Assembly (NCBI GenBank): GCA_947631375.1
Contig: CANRLD010000028.1
Span: 1 to 13,761, forward strand
From: an uncultured Methylophaga sp.
Lineage (GTDB): Bacteria > Pseudomonadota > Gammaproteobacteria > Nitrosococcales > Methylophagaceae
Length of the DNA stretch: 13,761 nt
Reading direction: 5' to 3'
Shown here: piece after piece, positions 1-7,597 of the stretch
How positions within the stretch are numbered: the stretch's first letter is position 1
Layout: every line of letters starts with the position of its first letter
Program-made: the position numbers and the translations under genes
The notes under the pieces: model-generated
Seen by the model: only the letters and a program-made list of their open reading frames with translations
Databases searched by the model: none
Told to the model about the DNA's origin: nothing

Positions 1-2398
1 CTCATCAAAGTGGGAGATCATCGAAGCGGGGCTGAAGTGCATCCAGGGTAAAGGTATCGTTAACTCGATCAGTCTGAAAGAGGGCGAAGAGCAGTTTATA
101 GAGCATGCCAAGCTGGTGCGACGTTATGGTGCGGCGGTTATTGTGATGGCCTTTGACGAAAGCGGGCAAGCCGATACCCGCGAACGCAAGCTCGAAATTT
201 GTACCCGTAGTTATCAGATCCTGACAGAAAAGCTGGGCTTTCCGGCGGAAGATATTATTTTTGATCCGAATATCTTTGCGATAGCAACCGGTATTGAAGA
301 ACACAATAACTATGCTGTCGATTTTATTGGTGCGGTGCGTGATATTAAGCAAAATTTGCCGCATGCGCTGATCAGCGGCGGCGTCTCCAACGTTTCCTTT
401 TCGTTCCGGGGCAATAATCCGGTACGTGAGGCAATTCATGCAGTTTTTCTGTATCACGCCATCAAGGCCGGTATGGACATGGGCATCGTCAATGCTGGTC
501 AATTGGCAATTTATGATGATTTGCCCGAAGAGTTACGTGAACGAGTTGAAGATGTCATTCAGAATCGCCGCGATGATGCCACCGATCGCCTGTTGGAAAT
601 TGCGGATAAATACAAGGGCGACGGCACCACAGAGAAAAAAGAAAGTCTGGAGTGGCGCAGCCTGCCGGTTGTCAAACGACTGGAGCATGCGCTGGTGCAT
701 GGTGTTGCCGACTTTGTTGAAGAAGATACGGAAGCAGCGCGACAGTTATTTGACAAGCCGCTGGAGGTCATTGAAGGGCCATTAATGGATGGCATGAATG
801 TGGTTGGCGATCTGTTCGGTGCCGGGAAAATGTTTTTGCCGCAGGTCGTAAAGTCAGCCCGGGTAATGAAAAAAGCCGTTGCCTACCTGATGCCATTTAT
901 CGAGCTGGAAAAGGAAGACAATACGGCCAGCAGCAGTAATGGCAAAGTCCTGATGGCCACGGTAAAAGGTGACGTTCACGATATCGGTAAAAATATTGTC
1001 GGTGTGGTGCTGCAGTGTAATAACTTTGAAATCATTGATCTTGGTGTCATGGTGCCGGCGCAAACCATCCTGGAGACAGCCCGCAAGGAAAATGTCGATA
1101 TTGTTGGCCTGTCCGGCCTGATTACCCCTTCGCTGGAAGAGATGGCGCATGTTGCCAAGGAGATGGAACGTCTGGACTTTGAACTGCCATTGATGATTGG
1201 TGGCGCGACTACCTCGCTTATCCATACCGCGGTGAAAATTGACCCGAATTATCATGGGCCGGTGATTTATGTAAAAGATGCTTCACGGGCGGTCGGTGTG
1301 GCACAGAATCTGGTCAGCAAAACAACGCGCGACGAGTTTGTCAGCAAGGTCAAAGTGGATTACCAGAAGAAACGGGAACAACACAAAGGCCGCAAATCCA
1401 GCCGCCGCTTACTGACGCTGAAACAGGCCCGTGCCAATAAAACCCAAATTGACTGGTCTGCTTATCAGCCAGTCAAACCGCTGCAGGCAGGTATCCAGGT
1501 ATTTGATGACTATCCGCTAGAGGAACTGGTAGAGCGTATTGACTGGACACCATTTTTCCAATCCTGGCAGCTGGCAGGACGTTATCCGCGCATTCTGCAA
1601 GATGAGGTTGTGGGTGAACATGCAACGCAATTATTCGATGACGCGCAGCGGATGCTCAAACAGATCATTGATGAAAAATGGCTGCAAGCGCGGGCAGTGA
1701 TCGGTTTGTTTCCTGCCAATACGGTGGATGACGATGATATTGAAATATATACCGATGACAGTCGTCAGCAGCTGTTGATGAAAATTCATTCCCTGCGGCA
1801 ACAGGCAGAAAAACCCCCCGGCCGACCCAATGCCGCGTTAGCCGATTTTCTGGCACCGAAAGACAGCGGTGTTGAAGATTATATCGGCGCGTTCGCCACC
1901 ACAGCCGGTATTGGCATTGACGAGCATATTGCGCGTTATGAAGCGGATCATGATGATTACCACAGCATTATGCTGAAAGCGCTGGCAGATCGTTTGGCGG
2001 AAGCGCTTGCCGAGCGCATCCATGAGCGGGTTCGCAAGGAGTTTTGGGGCTACAAACAAGATGAACAGCTCGGTAATGAGGAGCTGATTGATGAAAAATA
2101 TCAGGGAATACGCCCGGCTCCTGGCTATCCGGCTTGCCCAGATCATACCGAGAAGGGATTGCTGTGGCAGTTGCTGGATGTAGAAAAAAATATTGGTATG
2201 ACCATCACGGAAAGTTTCGCCATGCTGCCAACGGCAGCAGTCAGCGGCTTTTATTTTGCACATCCTGAATCGCGTTACTTTGGCTTGGGCAAAATCACCG
2301 AAGATCAGGTAAAAGACTATGCCGAGCGTAAAGGCTGGTCGATGGAATATGCTGAACGCTGGTTAGCGCCTGCACTGTCTTATGATGGCGATGACTAG
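1..2398 (+). CDS. metH: Cobalamin-dependent methionine synthase, 3' part (5' end outside window)
   Basis: MetH transfers a methyl group from 5-methyltetrahydrofolate through cobalamin to homocysteine, making methionine in the cytosol. The open frame enters from the left edge; 798 residues are visible, against about 1,230 for the family, so the N-terminal homocysteine-binding domain and the start of the folate domain are missing. Visible in order: the pterin-binding domain (SSKWEIIEAG at the edge, then FDPNIFAIATGIEEHNNYA), the cobalamin cap, and the B12 Rossmann domain. The lower-axial His lies in DVHDIGKN, visible residue 326, codon at 977-979, followed by SGLITPSLEEM and GGATTS. The C-terminal AdoMet-binding reactivation domain carries RPAPGYPACPDHTEK near 2118-2162. 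It ends in TAG with no frameshift. The GTG at 116 is internal, because the frame is open and conserved upstream of it. slyX follows 62 bases later on the same strand. Identification is secure. Confidence 0.97.
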   Translation, partial: SSKWEIIEAGLKCIQGKGIVNSISLKEGEEQFIEHAKLVRRYGAAVIVMAFDESGQADTRERKLEICTRSYQILTEKLGFPAEDIIFDPNIFAIATGIEEHNNYAVDFIGAVRDIKQNLPHALISGGVSNVSFSFRGNNPVREAIHAVFLYHAIKAGMDMGIVNAGQLAIYDDLPEELRERVEDVIQNRRDDATDRLLEIADKYKGDGTTEKKESLEWRSLPVVKRLEHALVHGVADFVEEDTEAARQLFDKPLEVIEGPLMDGMNVVGDLFGAGKMFLPQVVKSARVMKKAVAYLMPFIELEKEDNTASSSNGKVLMATVKGDVHDIGKNIVGVVLQCNNFEIIDLGVMVPAQTILETARKENVDIVGLSGLITPSLEEMAHVAKEMERLDFELPLMIGGATTSLIHTAVKIDPNYHGPVIYVKDASRAVGVAQNLVSKTTRDEFVSKVKVDYQKKREQHKGRKSSRRLLTLKQARANKTQIDWSAYQPVKPLQAGIQVFDDYPLEELVERIDWTPFFQSWQLAGRYPRILQDEVVGEHATQLFDDAQRMLKQIIDEKWLQARAVIGLFPANTVDDDDIEIYTDDSRQQLLMKIHSLRQQAEKPPGRPNAALADFLAPKDSGVEDYIGAFATTAGIGIDEHIARYEADHDDYHSIMLKALADRLAEALAERIHERVRKEFWGYKQDEQLGNEELIDEKYQGIRPAPGYPACPDHTEKGLLWQLLDVEKNIGMTITESFAMLPTAAVSGFYFAHPESRYFGLGKITEDQVKDYAERKGWSMEYAERWLAPALSYDGDD

Positions 2399-2460
2399 CC
2401 GAGCTATGGGTTGCTTGCAAGGTGGCAACAATATTCAGTAGAGAAGAGGCAAATCTGGCC

Positions 2461-2664
2461 ATGAATGACGATATTATCGAGCTGCAAACCCGCATGGCAT
2501 TTCAGGATGGCGTGATTGAACAGTTAAATCAGGTCGTCACTGATCAACAGCAGCAAATTGATCGACTGGCGCGGCGTCTGGAAAAACTGCTGGGACAGGT
2601 AGAAGCTTTGCAGACGGCGCAATTAATGCCGCAGGTGGATGAGCCACCACCACCGCACTATTAA
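2461..2664 (+). CDS. slyX: SlyX family small coiled-coil protein
   Basis: This 67-residue protein matches the SlyX family in length (about 70 aa), in the opening pattern ELQTRMAFQDGVIEQLN, in the heptad-like coiled coil over roughly residues 5-50, and in the diagnostic PPPPHY C-terminus. The molecular role of SlyX is not established; it is a conserved proteobacterial protein named from the E. coli locus next to slyD. I chose ATG 2461 because it gives the family's usual N-terminus and is preceded by a purine-rich AGAAGAGG about 10 bases upstream. A GTG at 2422 would add 13 residues that do not look like the family. It sits between metH and tmcA, 14 bases before the tmcA ATG, so it is probably co-transcribed with tmcA. 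Confidence 0.88.
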   Translation: MNDDIIELQTRMAFQDGVIEQLNQVVTDQQQQIDRLARRLEKLLGQVEALQTAQLMPQVDEPPPPHY

Positions 2665-2678
2665 TGTGTTCGTGACCA

Positions 2679-4709
2679 ATGACGTTATCACTTCCTGCAC
2701 GACGTTGCCTGCTGGTCACTGGTGATAGCGACTATTGTCAGCAAACAACACAGTCCTGGTTGTCCTTATGGCAACCAGCTTCCTTTCTCTGGCTGACTGA
2801 AAATCCGCTTGCCGCTAGTAATCAATACGCTCAAAAGCAGGCGAAGCAATTTCTGGGGCAGGAATTTGATGTGGTGGTGTTTGACGCTGGTGAGACATTC
2901 AATGCTGACAGCTTTGCAGCGATTGTCGGCACGGTACGAGCGGGAGGCTTGTTGTTGCTGTTACTGCCAAAGGCGCTGCCGGAGTCGAACTGGTACCAGC
3001 GTTTTCAGCAGATAATCGAGCGTTATTTGCAGCAGTTTGCCGAATTTCATCATGCGACAGCGGAGCACGTTCTCCCTGCTGGGTTTCGACCACAGCCTGT
3101 TATTTCCCGTCCATTTCAGCTGACGGCGGATCAGCAGCATGCCTTAAGTCTTATCCACAAAACCGCGTTTGGTCATCGGCGACGCCCCTTGTTAATCACT
3201 GCTGATCGCGGTCGTGGCAAAACAGCATTACTGGGAGTGGCGGCCGCTGAGCTATTACAGCAAGGCAAACAAAAAATTGTGGTCACAGCGCCAGCTTACG
3301 CTAATGTTGACACTCTGTTTCAGCATGCCGCCAATGTCTTGCAAAGCGGCCAGTCGGGGCGCGGCAAAGTAATCTGGCAAGCTGCAGAGCTGCAGTTTAT
3401 TGCGCCGGACGCCTTGTTAGCACATGGTATGCAAGCGGATGTACTGATTGTCGATGAAGCGGCGGCATTGCCTTTGCCGATGCTTCAGCGCTTGCTGCAG
3501 CAGTATTCACGCATTGTCTTTTCGACCACACTGCATGGTTACGAAGGCAGTGGCCGGGGCTTTAAGTTGCAATTTCAGCAGCTTCTCGATCACTACACGC
3601 CGGGCTGGTATCACACGCATCTCATCCAGCCGGTACGCTGGAATAGCGGTGATCTGCTGGAGCAATTCAGTTTTGAGCTGTGTCTGCTTGACGCGGAGCC
3701 TGTCGCTGACGCATTGATAATGGACGCAACAATAGCAGCACTACAGATCCAGCCGGTTTCTGCCGAGCGGTTGGTACAGGATGAATCTCTATTGCAACAA
3801 TGTTTTGGTTTAATGGTCGCCGCCCATTACCGGACTCGGCCATCAGACTTACAGATGCTGTTGGATCGTAATGATATGTGGGTGTTGGGCGTGTTTTATC
3901 AACACTATCTGGTAGCCAGCATCTGGCTGGTGGCAGAAGGCCCGCTTTCTCCCGATCTGTCAGCCGCTATCTTTGCTGGGAAACGGCGGATAAATGGACA
4001 TTTATTGCCCCAAACACTGTTGGCACACTCCGGGATCAGTGATGCGGGGAAGTACCATTATCAGCGTATTGTGCGGATCGCTGTACATCCCATATTACAA
4101 AATAAAGGGATCGGTCAGCTGCTGTTAACGGCAGTGCTGTCACATCTGTCTGCTGATACGGACATGATCGGTTGCAGTTTTGCCGTGAGTGACCGTTTAC
4201 TGCATTTCTGGTCGAAGAATGACTATCAACTGTTACGTATTGGCAGCCACAGTGATCATGTCACCGGTCGGCATGCGGTGGTTCTGGCAAAAGCCATTAA
4301 TTCGCGTGGGCAAGAGCTGATTAACCAGACACAGCAACGCCTGGCAGAGCAGTGGCCGATGCTGCTGCATAGTCAGTTAAATCAGCTGGAAGCAGCGTTT
4401 ATCCCGTTATTGTCGCGTATGTTGCCGTTAAATACGTTGCCATTAAGCTGTGCGGAGGAAGAGGAGCTGGCCGCGTTTGCCTTTCATCAGCGCCATTTTG
4501 ACGCCTGTCAGTTTGCGATTTGGCGATTTGTGATCAGTAGCTTGTCTCAGCCGCGGTTTAGTATGCTGCCTGAAGCGCTGCAGCAGCTCTGTGTACGCTA
4601 TATATTGCAACAGCAGCCGATTTCACAGCTATCGACGCAGTTAACGTTGCGCGGTCGTCACGAAGTGCAACAACAATTACGTGAGGCAATCCGCAGATTA
4701 TTGCTGTAA
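2679..4709 (+). CDS. tmcA: tRNA(Met) cytidine acetyltransferase TmcA
   Basis: TmcA uses ATP and acetyl-CoA to form N4-acetylcytidine at the wobble base of elongator tRNA-Met, which prevents misreading of Ile codons. The 676-residue length fits the bacterial family (about 670). Visible in order: an N-terminal Rossmann-like domain (1-140), an ATPase module with P-loop ADRGRGKT (175-182) and Walker B LIVDEAAALP (256-265), a GNAT acetyltransferase core with RIAVHPILQNKGIGQLL (about 466-482, the Q-x2-G-x-G acetyl-CoA loop), and a C-terminal helical tRNA-binding tail. ATG 2679 is the first start after an in-frame TGA at 2673, so the N-terminus is well bounded. It begins 14 bases after slyX. Its last 12 bases overlap the end of the convergent Rieske gene. 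No disrupted motif is seen. Confidence 0.96.
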   Translation: MTLSLPARRCLLVTGDSDYCQQTTQSWLSLWQPASFLWLTENPLAASNQYAQKQAKQFLGQEFDVVVFDAGETFNADSFAAIVGTVRAGGLLLLLLPKALPESNWYQRFQQIIERYLQQFAEFHHATAEHVLPAGFRPQPVISRPFQLTADQQHALSLIHKTAFGHRRRPLLITADRGRGKTALLGVAAAELLQQGKQKIVVTAPAYANVDTLFQHAANVLQSGQSGRGKVIWQAAELQFIAPDALLAHGMQADVLIVDEAAALPLPMLQRLLQQYSRIVFSTTLHGYEGSGRGFKLQFQQLLDHYTPGWYHTHLIQPVRWNSGDLLEQFSFELCLLDAEPVADALIMDATIAALQIQPVSAERLVQDESLLQQCFGLMVAAHYRTRPSDLQMLLDRNDMWVLGVFYQHYLVASIWLVAEGPLSPDLSAAIFAGKRRINGHLLPQTLLAHSGISDAGKYHYQRIVRIAVHPILQNKGIGQLLLTAVLSHLSADTDMIGCSFAVSDRLLHFWSKNDYQLLRIGSHSDHVTGRHAVVLAKAINSRGQELINQTQQRLAEQWPMLLHSQLNQLEAAFIPLLSRMLPLNTLPLSCAEEEELAAFAFHQRHFDACQFAIWRFVISSLSQPRFSMLPEALQQLCVRYILQQQPISQLSTQLTLRGRHEVQQQLREAIRRLLL

Positions 4710-5039
4710 CAGCAAATACAAATTACCGTCTGAATCCACTTCTGTTTGCAGCGCGATAAGACTTTGTCCACGGCACGGCCCTGCTATGCAGTAACCTTCT
4801 TCCAGAGTAAACAGGGCGCCATGCGTTGAGCACTGTATATGCGTTCCTTCCAGCGACAAAAACTTATCTGGTTGCCAGTTCAGCGGAATGCCAAGATGCG
4901 GGCAGTGATTTAGCCAGGCGCGGATCTCCTTGCCCTGGCGCAGCACGATAATATCCAGTTCTTCGTTACCGAGATCAATTTGAAAACCATAGGTTTGGTG
5001 ATCCTGCAGCGTATTGGTATGGCAGACAAATTTTTTCAT
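4698..5039 (-). CDS. Stand-alone Rieske [2Fe-2S] domain protein
   Basis: A 113-residue protein that is essentially one Rieske domain. The cluster ligands are visible as C46-x-H48 (NHCPHLGIPLNW) and C70-x2-H73 (CSTHGALFTLEEGYC), with 21 residues between H48 and C70. Such single-domain proteins act as Rieske-type ferredoxins, passing electrons to an oxygenase or other redox enzyme, but no partner oxygenase or reductase is encoded in this window, so the partner is unknown. There is no signal peptide or membrane helix, so it is cytosolic. Its ATG overlaps the stop of the upstream kinase by four bases (ATGA, 5036-5039), indicating translational coupling. Two further cysteines (C84, C89) lie in the second cluster loop. 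The 3' end overlaps tmcA. The Rieske call is firm; the function is open. Confidence 0.9.
   Translation of the reverse strand: MKKFVCHTNTLQDHQTYGFQIDLGNEELDIIVLRQGKEIRAWLNHCPHLGIPLNWQPDKFLSLEGTHIQCSTHGALFTLEEGYCIAGPCRGQSLIALQTEVDSDGNLYLLLQQ
4701..4715. repeat. Palindrome across the convergent tmcA/Rieske stop codons
   Basis: TTGCTG-TAA-CAGCAA is a perfect 6-bp inverted repeat with a 3-base loop. It encodes the last two residues and stop of TmcA on the plus strand and the final LLLQQ of the Rieske protein on the minus strand. There is no T-run on either side, so it is not a classical intrinsic terminator, but it is the only hairpin at this convergent junction and there is no intergenic space for another. 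Confidence 0.5.
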
Positions 5040-5899
5040 AGTGATTTCAGTAGCTGATTAAAACCGTGTTGCTGGCATTTTCGGGCGGCCAGCTGGTTGG
5101 AAAAATGCAGGCTGTCAGCAAAATTGTTACTGGTCAATAGACCATGAATCATGCCGGCATTAAACGTGTCACCAGCGCCAAGGGTATCAACAACTCTGCT
5201 AAGCACCACCGGCGGACTGAAAACCAGTTTACCATTCTCCAGCCCATAAGCACCTGATGCCCCCCAGGTACAGGTGGCCGAACAGTTTTTGGGCAATGTG
5301 GCAAACAGGCTCTCGGCTGACTGGTGCCCGGTTGTTTCGGCATAATCTTTGGAAAAAAACAGCCAGTCAGCTGCGCCAAACAGGGTTTCTATATTGTCTC
5401 GTGGCTTTTCAATTTCCAGTGAAATGGGGATGTTGGGGACTGTTTTACGACAATATTCCAGCATTTTTGTCAGTTCAGCGAGATTGCGTCCTTCAAAGTG
5501 CAGCCAGTCGAAGTGAGCGAGCTCTATTTGCTGAAACTGTTCAAAGTTTAATTCTGGACAGTCACGATAATGCACAATGGTGCGGCTGCCGGTCTGTCGG
5601 TTTAAGGTGATATAGGAGGTTGGCATTTTGCCTGCGCGCAGCCGGGGGCAAAATTGCGTATTTATTTGGTAATGCGCCAGATCAGTCTCGACTATCTGCC
5701 CATCAGCCTCATCAACCAGCACGCCGGCCAGATAACACTGATGATCAAACTGGCTTAGCACGCAAAGGGTATTGCTGGCATTTCCGCCGCGACTGATGCG
5801 CTGCGCCAGGGCTCTGGTTTCGGTGTCTTCTTCAGGATAAGAAGACACCTCATTAACAATATCAAGCGTGGCAATGCCGGTTGCCAGAATACGCGCCAT
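5036..5899 (-). CDS. PfkB-family sugar kinase, ketohexokinase (fructokinase)-like
   Basis: A 287-residue ribokinase/PfkB-fold kinase. The second PfkB signature DTLGAGDTFNAG lies at 238-249, with the anion hole GAGD and catalytic base D244. The rest resembles animal ketohexokinase far more than a generic bacterial fructokinase: TLDIV (D13), YPEEDTETR (D25), RGGNASN (37-43, with N40 and N43), HFEGRN (134-139), EIEKPR (162-167), FSKD (182-185), and a terminal KCQQHGF. From family knowledge, the Asp and Asn positions correspond to the sugar-contacting residues of human ketohexokinase, offset by two. I therefore infer ATP-dependent phosphorylation of fructose or a related ketose at C1 in the cytosol; the true substrate is not proven. 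It begins 13 bases after adk and is coupled to the Rieske gene by an ATGA overlap. PfkB membership is certain; the substrate is moderate. Confidence 0.85.
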   Translation of the reverse strand: MARILATGIATLDIVNEVSSYPEEDTETRALAQRISRGGNASNTLCVLSQFDHQCYLAGVLVDEADGQIVETDLAHYQINTQFCPRLRAGKMPTSYITLNRQTGSRTIVHYRDCPELNFEQFQQIELAHFDWLHFEGRNLAELTKMLEYCRKTVPNIPISLEIEKPRDNIETLFGAADWLFFSKDYAETTGHQSAESLFATLPKNCSATCTWGASGAYGLENGKLVFSPPVVLSRVVDTLGAGDTFNAGMIHGLLTSNNFADSLHFSNQLAARKCQQHGFNQLLKSL

Positions 5900-5912
5900 C
5901 TATACAGCCAAA

Positions 5913-6560
5913 TCAGATCGTGTTGAAGATATCGCCAACTGCGTTGGTAATGGCGTGAATATCGCCTGTGCCGTTAATACTATGCAGTTTGTTTTGCTGT
6001 TGATAAAAACCGATCAAAGGAGCTGTCTGTTCTTCGTAGACTTTTAAACGATTTTCAATGGTCGCCTCATTGTCATCCTGACGCTGATAGAGCTGGCCGC
6101 CACAGTTGTTACAGATGTTCTCCTGCTTTGGTGGCGACAAATAGACATTGAAAATAGCGCCGCAATCCTTGCAGGTGCGCCGCCCGGTCAGGCGTTGCAT
6201 TAATTCTGTGAAAGGCACATCCAGCAGCACGACGCCTTGCAATGGCTGATCAAGCTCTGCGAGCATGTTGTCCAGCGCTTCGGCTTGAGCAATATTGCGG
6301 GGAAAACCGTCCAGAATATAGCCATTTTTGGCATCTTCATGAGTCAGCCGTTCACGGATCAGGCCAATGACGATTTCATCGGAGACCAATGCGCCGGCAT
6401 CCATTGCCGATTTTGCTTGTTTTCCCAGATCCGAGCCAGCGGCAACAGCAGCACGCAGCAAATCCCCGGTGGAAATTTGCGGGATATTGAATTTTCTGGA
6501 TAAAACATCACCTTGAGTACCCTTGCCGGAACCCGGTGCGCCTAATAATACTGTTCTCAT
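5913..6560 (-). CDS. adk: Adenylate kinase with four-cysteine (zinc-type) LID
   Basis: Adk interconverts ATP + AMP and 2 ADP in the cytosol. The 215-residue protein has the P-loop GAPGSGKGTQ (7-16), the AMP-binding STGDLLRAAV (30-39), YILDGFPRN (81-89), and the long LID with RLTGRRTC. The LID carries C130-x2-C133 and C150-x2-C153, the four-cysteine zinc site known from many adenylate kinases. E. coli Adk instead has a hydrogen-bonded His/Ser/Asp/Thr set at these places. ATG 6558-6560 gives the family N-terminus MRTVLLGAPG and is preceded by AGAGG at about 6 bases. It lies 42 bases downstream of the HDOD gene and 13 upstream of the sugar kinase. The AT-rich gap above it could hold a weak promoter of its own, but I find no convincing -35/-10 pair. 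Confidence 0.97.
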   Translation of the reverse strand: MRTVLLGAPGSGKGTQGDVLSRKFNIPQISTGDLLRAAVAAGSDLGKQAKSAMDAGALVSDEIVIGLIRERLTHEDAKNGYILDGFPRNIAQAEALDNMLAELDQPLQGVVLLDVPFTELMQRLTGRRTCKDCGAIFNVYLSPPKQENICNNCGGQLYQRQDDNEATIENRLKVYEEQTAPLIGFYQQQNKLHSINGTGDIHAITNAVGDIFNTI

Positions 6561-6602
6561 GCTTGCCTCTTGCTAGTTTGCTGTTTATTTAAATATAGAT
6601 AG

Positions 6603-7442
6603 TTATAAAAGACTGGCGGTCATGTGTTCCAGTTGAGTGGCCACTTTACGCAGCAGCGGAGGAATAATCTCTGCCGGTAAGTTCAGCCGTTGCCAGGCAA
6701 CCGGGTCTAGTGGAGGCACATGCTGATCACCGCTATGACCAAACGGCACCGCACTGATCATCACATCAGCAACATGTACAATACAGACTTCTGTTGCATA
6801 GCCTGCTGCAAGTGGGGTGTGATGATGGCGAGCGACACAAGCCAATGACGCAGGCAAGCGCCAGGCCTGAATCAATGCTTCGCCTGCTTCGGTATGATCA
6901 AAGCCGATAATACGTTGTTCTGCCAGATGTAATACTTCGTGGCCAAAGCGTGCACTTTTTATGGCCTCTGCGGCAAGTTCCGGTACGGACTGGTATAACA
7001 CCAGACTGCCAATGTTATGCAGTAGTCCAGCAATCAGATACTGTTCACTGTGCTGATAGCCGGCGGCTTGGGCAAGTAATTTGGCGCAAATGGCACAGGC
7101 AATACTGTGTTGCCAGAAGGTACGCACTTTGATCAAGTCGTCTGGAATGCCATTAAACGCCTTTACCACCGATGTGGCTAATACCAGTTGTGTCAGCTCG
7201 TGAGTGCCGATAACAGCGATGGCGCGTGAAATGGTATTGATCTGTGATGGAAAACCGTAGAAAGGGCTGTTGACTATTTTCAACAGCCGGGTGGTCAGTG
7301 CCGGATCAGCATTGATCACTTCGCTGATAGCATCAATTGCGCTGTGCGGGTCATGGATCAGCTCATTCAGCCGCGCGTAGGTGCTTGGCGGCGAGACCAG
7401 ATTCAATGATTTGTTGACTAGAGAATGTGCTGTCAGTTGCAT
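6603..7442 (-). CDS. HDOD domain protein
   Basis: A 279-residue protein dominated by an HDOD domain (about 14-215): LNELIHDPHS, INADPALTTRLLKIVNSPFYG (43-63), RAIAVIGTHEL, an HD-superfamily helix with LLHNIG (141-146), FDHTEAGEALI (181-191) and RHHHTP (205-210). HDOD proteins are related to HD-GYP phosphodiesterases but usually lack the catalytic HD pair; here the HD position reads H142-N143, so no phosphodiesterase activity is expected. Family members act in signalling and regulation, but I cannot assign a specific pathway. There are no membrane segments and no attached receiver or GGDEF domain. The start ATG (7440-7442) lies inside the end of the 54-aa gene upstream, a 10-base overlap, implying coupled translation. 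Its place between sppA and adk suggests an operon passenger rather than a metabolic partner. Confidence 0.88.
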   Translation of the reverse strand: MQLTAHSLVNKSLNLVSPPSTYARLNELIHDPHSAIDAISEVINADPALTTRLLKIVNSPFYGFPSQINTISRAIAVIGTHELTQLVLATSVVKAFNGIPDDLIKVRTFWQHSIACAICAKLLAQAAGYQHSEQYLIAGLLHNIGSLVLYQSVPELAAEAIKSARFGHEVLHLAEQRIIGFDHTEAGEALIQAWRLPASLACVARHHHTPLAAGYATEVCIVHVADVMISAVPFGHSGDQHVPPLDPVAWQRLNLPAEIIPPLLRKVATQLEHMTASLL

Positions 7443-7597
7443 GCTACTTCAGTCTCATCCGACAGAATGTGTTGCAGCGACCCCTCAGTGAACAATAGAG
7501 CAATCAAGGGATGATTCAAATCGGCGTAGCGAAACAGTTCTTGACGCGCTGCCAGTGCATCACTGGCGGGTGCATCATTGTGTTCTTCTGTATCCAT
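7433..7597 (-). CDS. Unrecognised 54-residue small protein, coupled to sppA
   Basis: This short frame fills the 154 bases between sppA and the HDOD gene that otherwise have no gene. It reads ATG GAT ACA GAA GAA to TGA, 54 residues starting MDTEEHNDAPASDALAAR and ending DETEVACN. Its ATG shares one base with the sppA stop (TGATG, 7595-7599), and its TGA lies 10 bases inside the HDOD gene. Both junctions are what genuine coupled operon members show. The protein is acidic at both ends, with a central hydrophobic stretch (HPLIALLF, 29-36) too short for a membrane span. I do not recognise a family. No strong SD precedes it (a GGA about 12 bases upstream), which fits translation by re-initiation from sppA. 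It could instead be a degenerate spacer; conservation of the frame would decide. Confidence 0.6.
   Translation of the reverse strand: MDTEEHNDAPASDALAARQELFRYADLNHPLIALLFTEGSLQHILSDETEVACN

Noticed and set aside
5..502. 165-residue minus-strand frame opposite metH
   Set aside because: It is antisense to the conserved pterin-binding domain of metH, which is clearly the coding strand; same for the frame at 854-1255.
2422..2460. GTG start extending slyX by 13 residues
   Set aside because: The extra residues do not resemble SlyX N-termini, and ATG 2461 has a purine-rich SD-like sequence at a suitable distance.
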